A stretch of DNA of 38,313 nucleotides from an uncultured Clostridia bacterium (lineage in GTDB: Bacteria > Bacillota > Clostridia > Lachnospirales > Anaerotignaceae): the NCBI GenBank assembly GCA_910587195.1, contig CAJUKL010000018.1, forward strand, positions 1 through 38,313. Direction: 5' to 3'. Below, piece after piece: positions 38,203-38,313 of this stretch. Within the stretch, counting starts at the first letter, position 1; the number at the start of each line of letters is the position of its first letter. The notes beneath the pieces are model-generated. The model worked only from the letters and a program-made list of their open reading frames with translations. It was not told the DNA's origin and searched no databases. A program made the translations under genes and the position numbers.

Positions 38203-38313
38203 ACCTTGAGAGCTCTACTGTCAAACTCTCGCAAGCTTTTTTGAAAAAAAGCTTGGCAAAAAACTTTACCTTTCACACACGCAACAGATTCTAAATTTTA
38301 GTCGTTGGTGCTC
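38203..38313 (+). repeat. Intergenic multi-hairpin repeat, copy R12 (left part, cut by window edge)
   Basis: It begins GACCTTGAGAGCTCT as at 22152, then has CTCTCGCAAG and the left palindrome with arms CAAGCTTTTTT and AAAAAAGCTTG (38232-38255). GGCAAAAAACTTTACC, ACACACGCAACAGATTCTAA and GTTGGTGCTC follow, the last being the start of the class I middle block. The rest lies beyond the window. Confidence 0.82.

Overview
The window is low-GC DNA (roughly one third G+C by eye) with Shine-Dalgarno sites of the AGGAGG type. Its gene content is that of a spore-forming Clostridia member, probably in or near the Lachnospirales. The evidence is a Spo0A-family regulator, the sporulation membrane protein YlbJ, RqcH, RemA, YloU/YloV and a Firmicutes-style housekeeping gene order. 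I cannot name the species. Nearly all genes lie on the minus strand; the exceptions are tmcAL, ylbJ, rpmB and rqcH. No phage, CRISPR array, tRNA, rRNA or recognisable transposase gene was seen.

Layout, left to right. (1) 85-2922: uvrB with a LexA-like box, then rnc. (2) 2924-7558: acpP, plsX, rpmF, the YceD/DUF177 gene, then ackA and pta. (3) 8045-12619: an orphan CheA-like Hpt/ATPase protein, tmcAL (ylbM) behind a possible 6-codon leader, ylbJ, and a coiled-coil protein of unknown function. (4) 12631-18704: coaD, rsmD, recG, fakA (yloV) and yloU. (5) 19161-21808: rpmB, a 54-residue membrane protein, thiN, rpe and rsgA. (6) 22428-30303: prkC, prpC, rlmN, rsmB, yugP, fmt and def. (7) 30336-34896: priA, rpoZ, gmk, remA and yicC. 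(8) 35237-37934: rqcH converging on spo0A. Read in reverse, this is close to the Bacillus subtilis yloC-to-rnc cluster joined to the ylbH-rpmF cluster. fapR, fabD, fabG and coaBC are absent from their usual places. The genes serve translation and ribosome assembly (rpmF, rpmB, rsmD, rsmB, rlmN, rsgA, def, fmt, rqcH), DNA repair and restart (uvrB, recG, priA), lipid synthesis (plsX, acpP, fakA), acetate metabolism (pta, ackA) and Ser/Thr phospho-signalling (prkC, prpC).

The most striking feature is non-coding. A family of multi-hairpin intergenic repeats occupies about 2.8 kb (about 7%) of the window at eleven loci: 1-81, 6337-6562, 7757-8044, 10648-10966, 13828-13959, 16097-16658, 18861-19059, 21829-22427, 27938-28149, a relic at 35062-35147, and 38203-38313. 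Each is built from short palindromes around a conserved AAAGTTCTTTG (or its complement). The outer stem bases differ from copy to copy but stay complementary. The palindromic end usually sits within a few bases of a stop codon, and copies interrupt operons that are normally tight (pta/ackA, prkC/rsgA). Several copies are internally duplicated, which suggests recent activity. This family is my candidate for a previously undescribed system. Whether it acts as mobile DNA, terminator/3'-end RNA structure, or both cannot be settled from the sequence alone.
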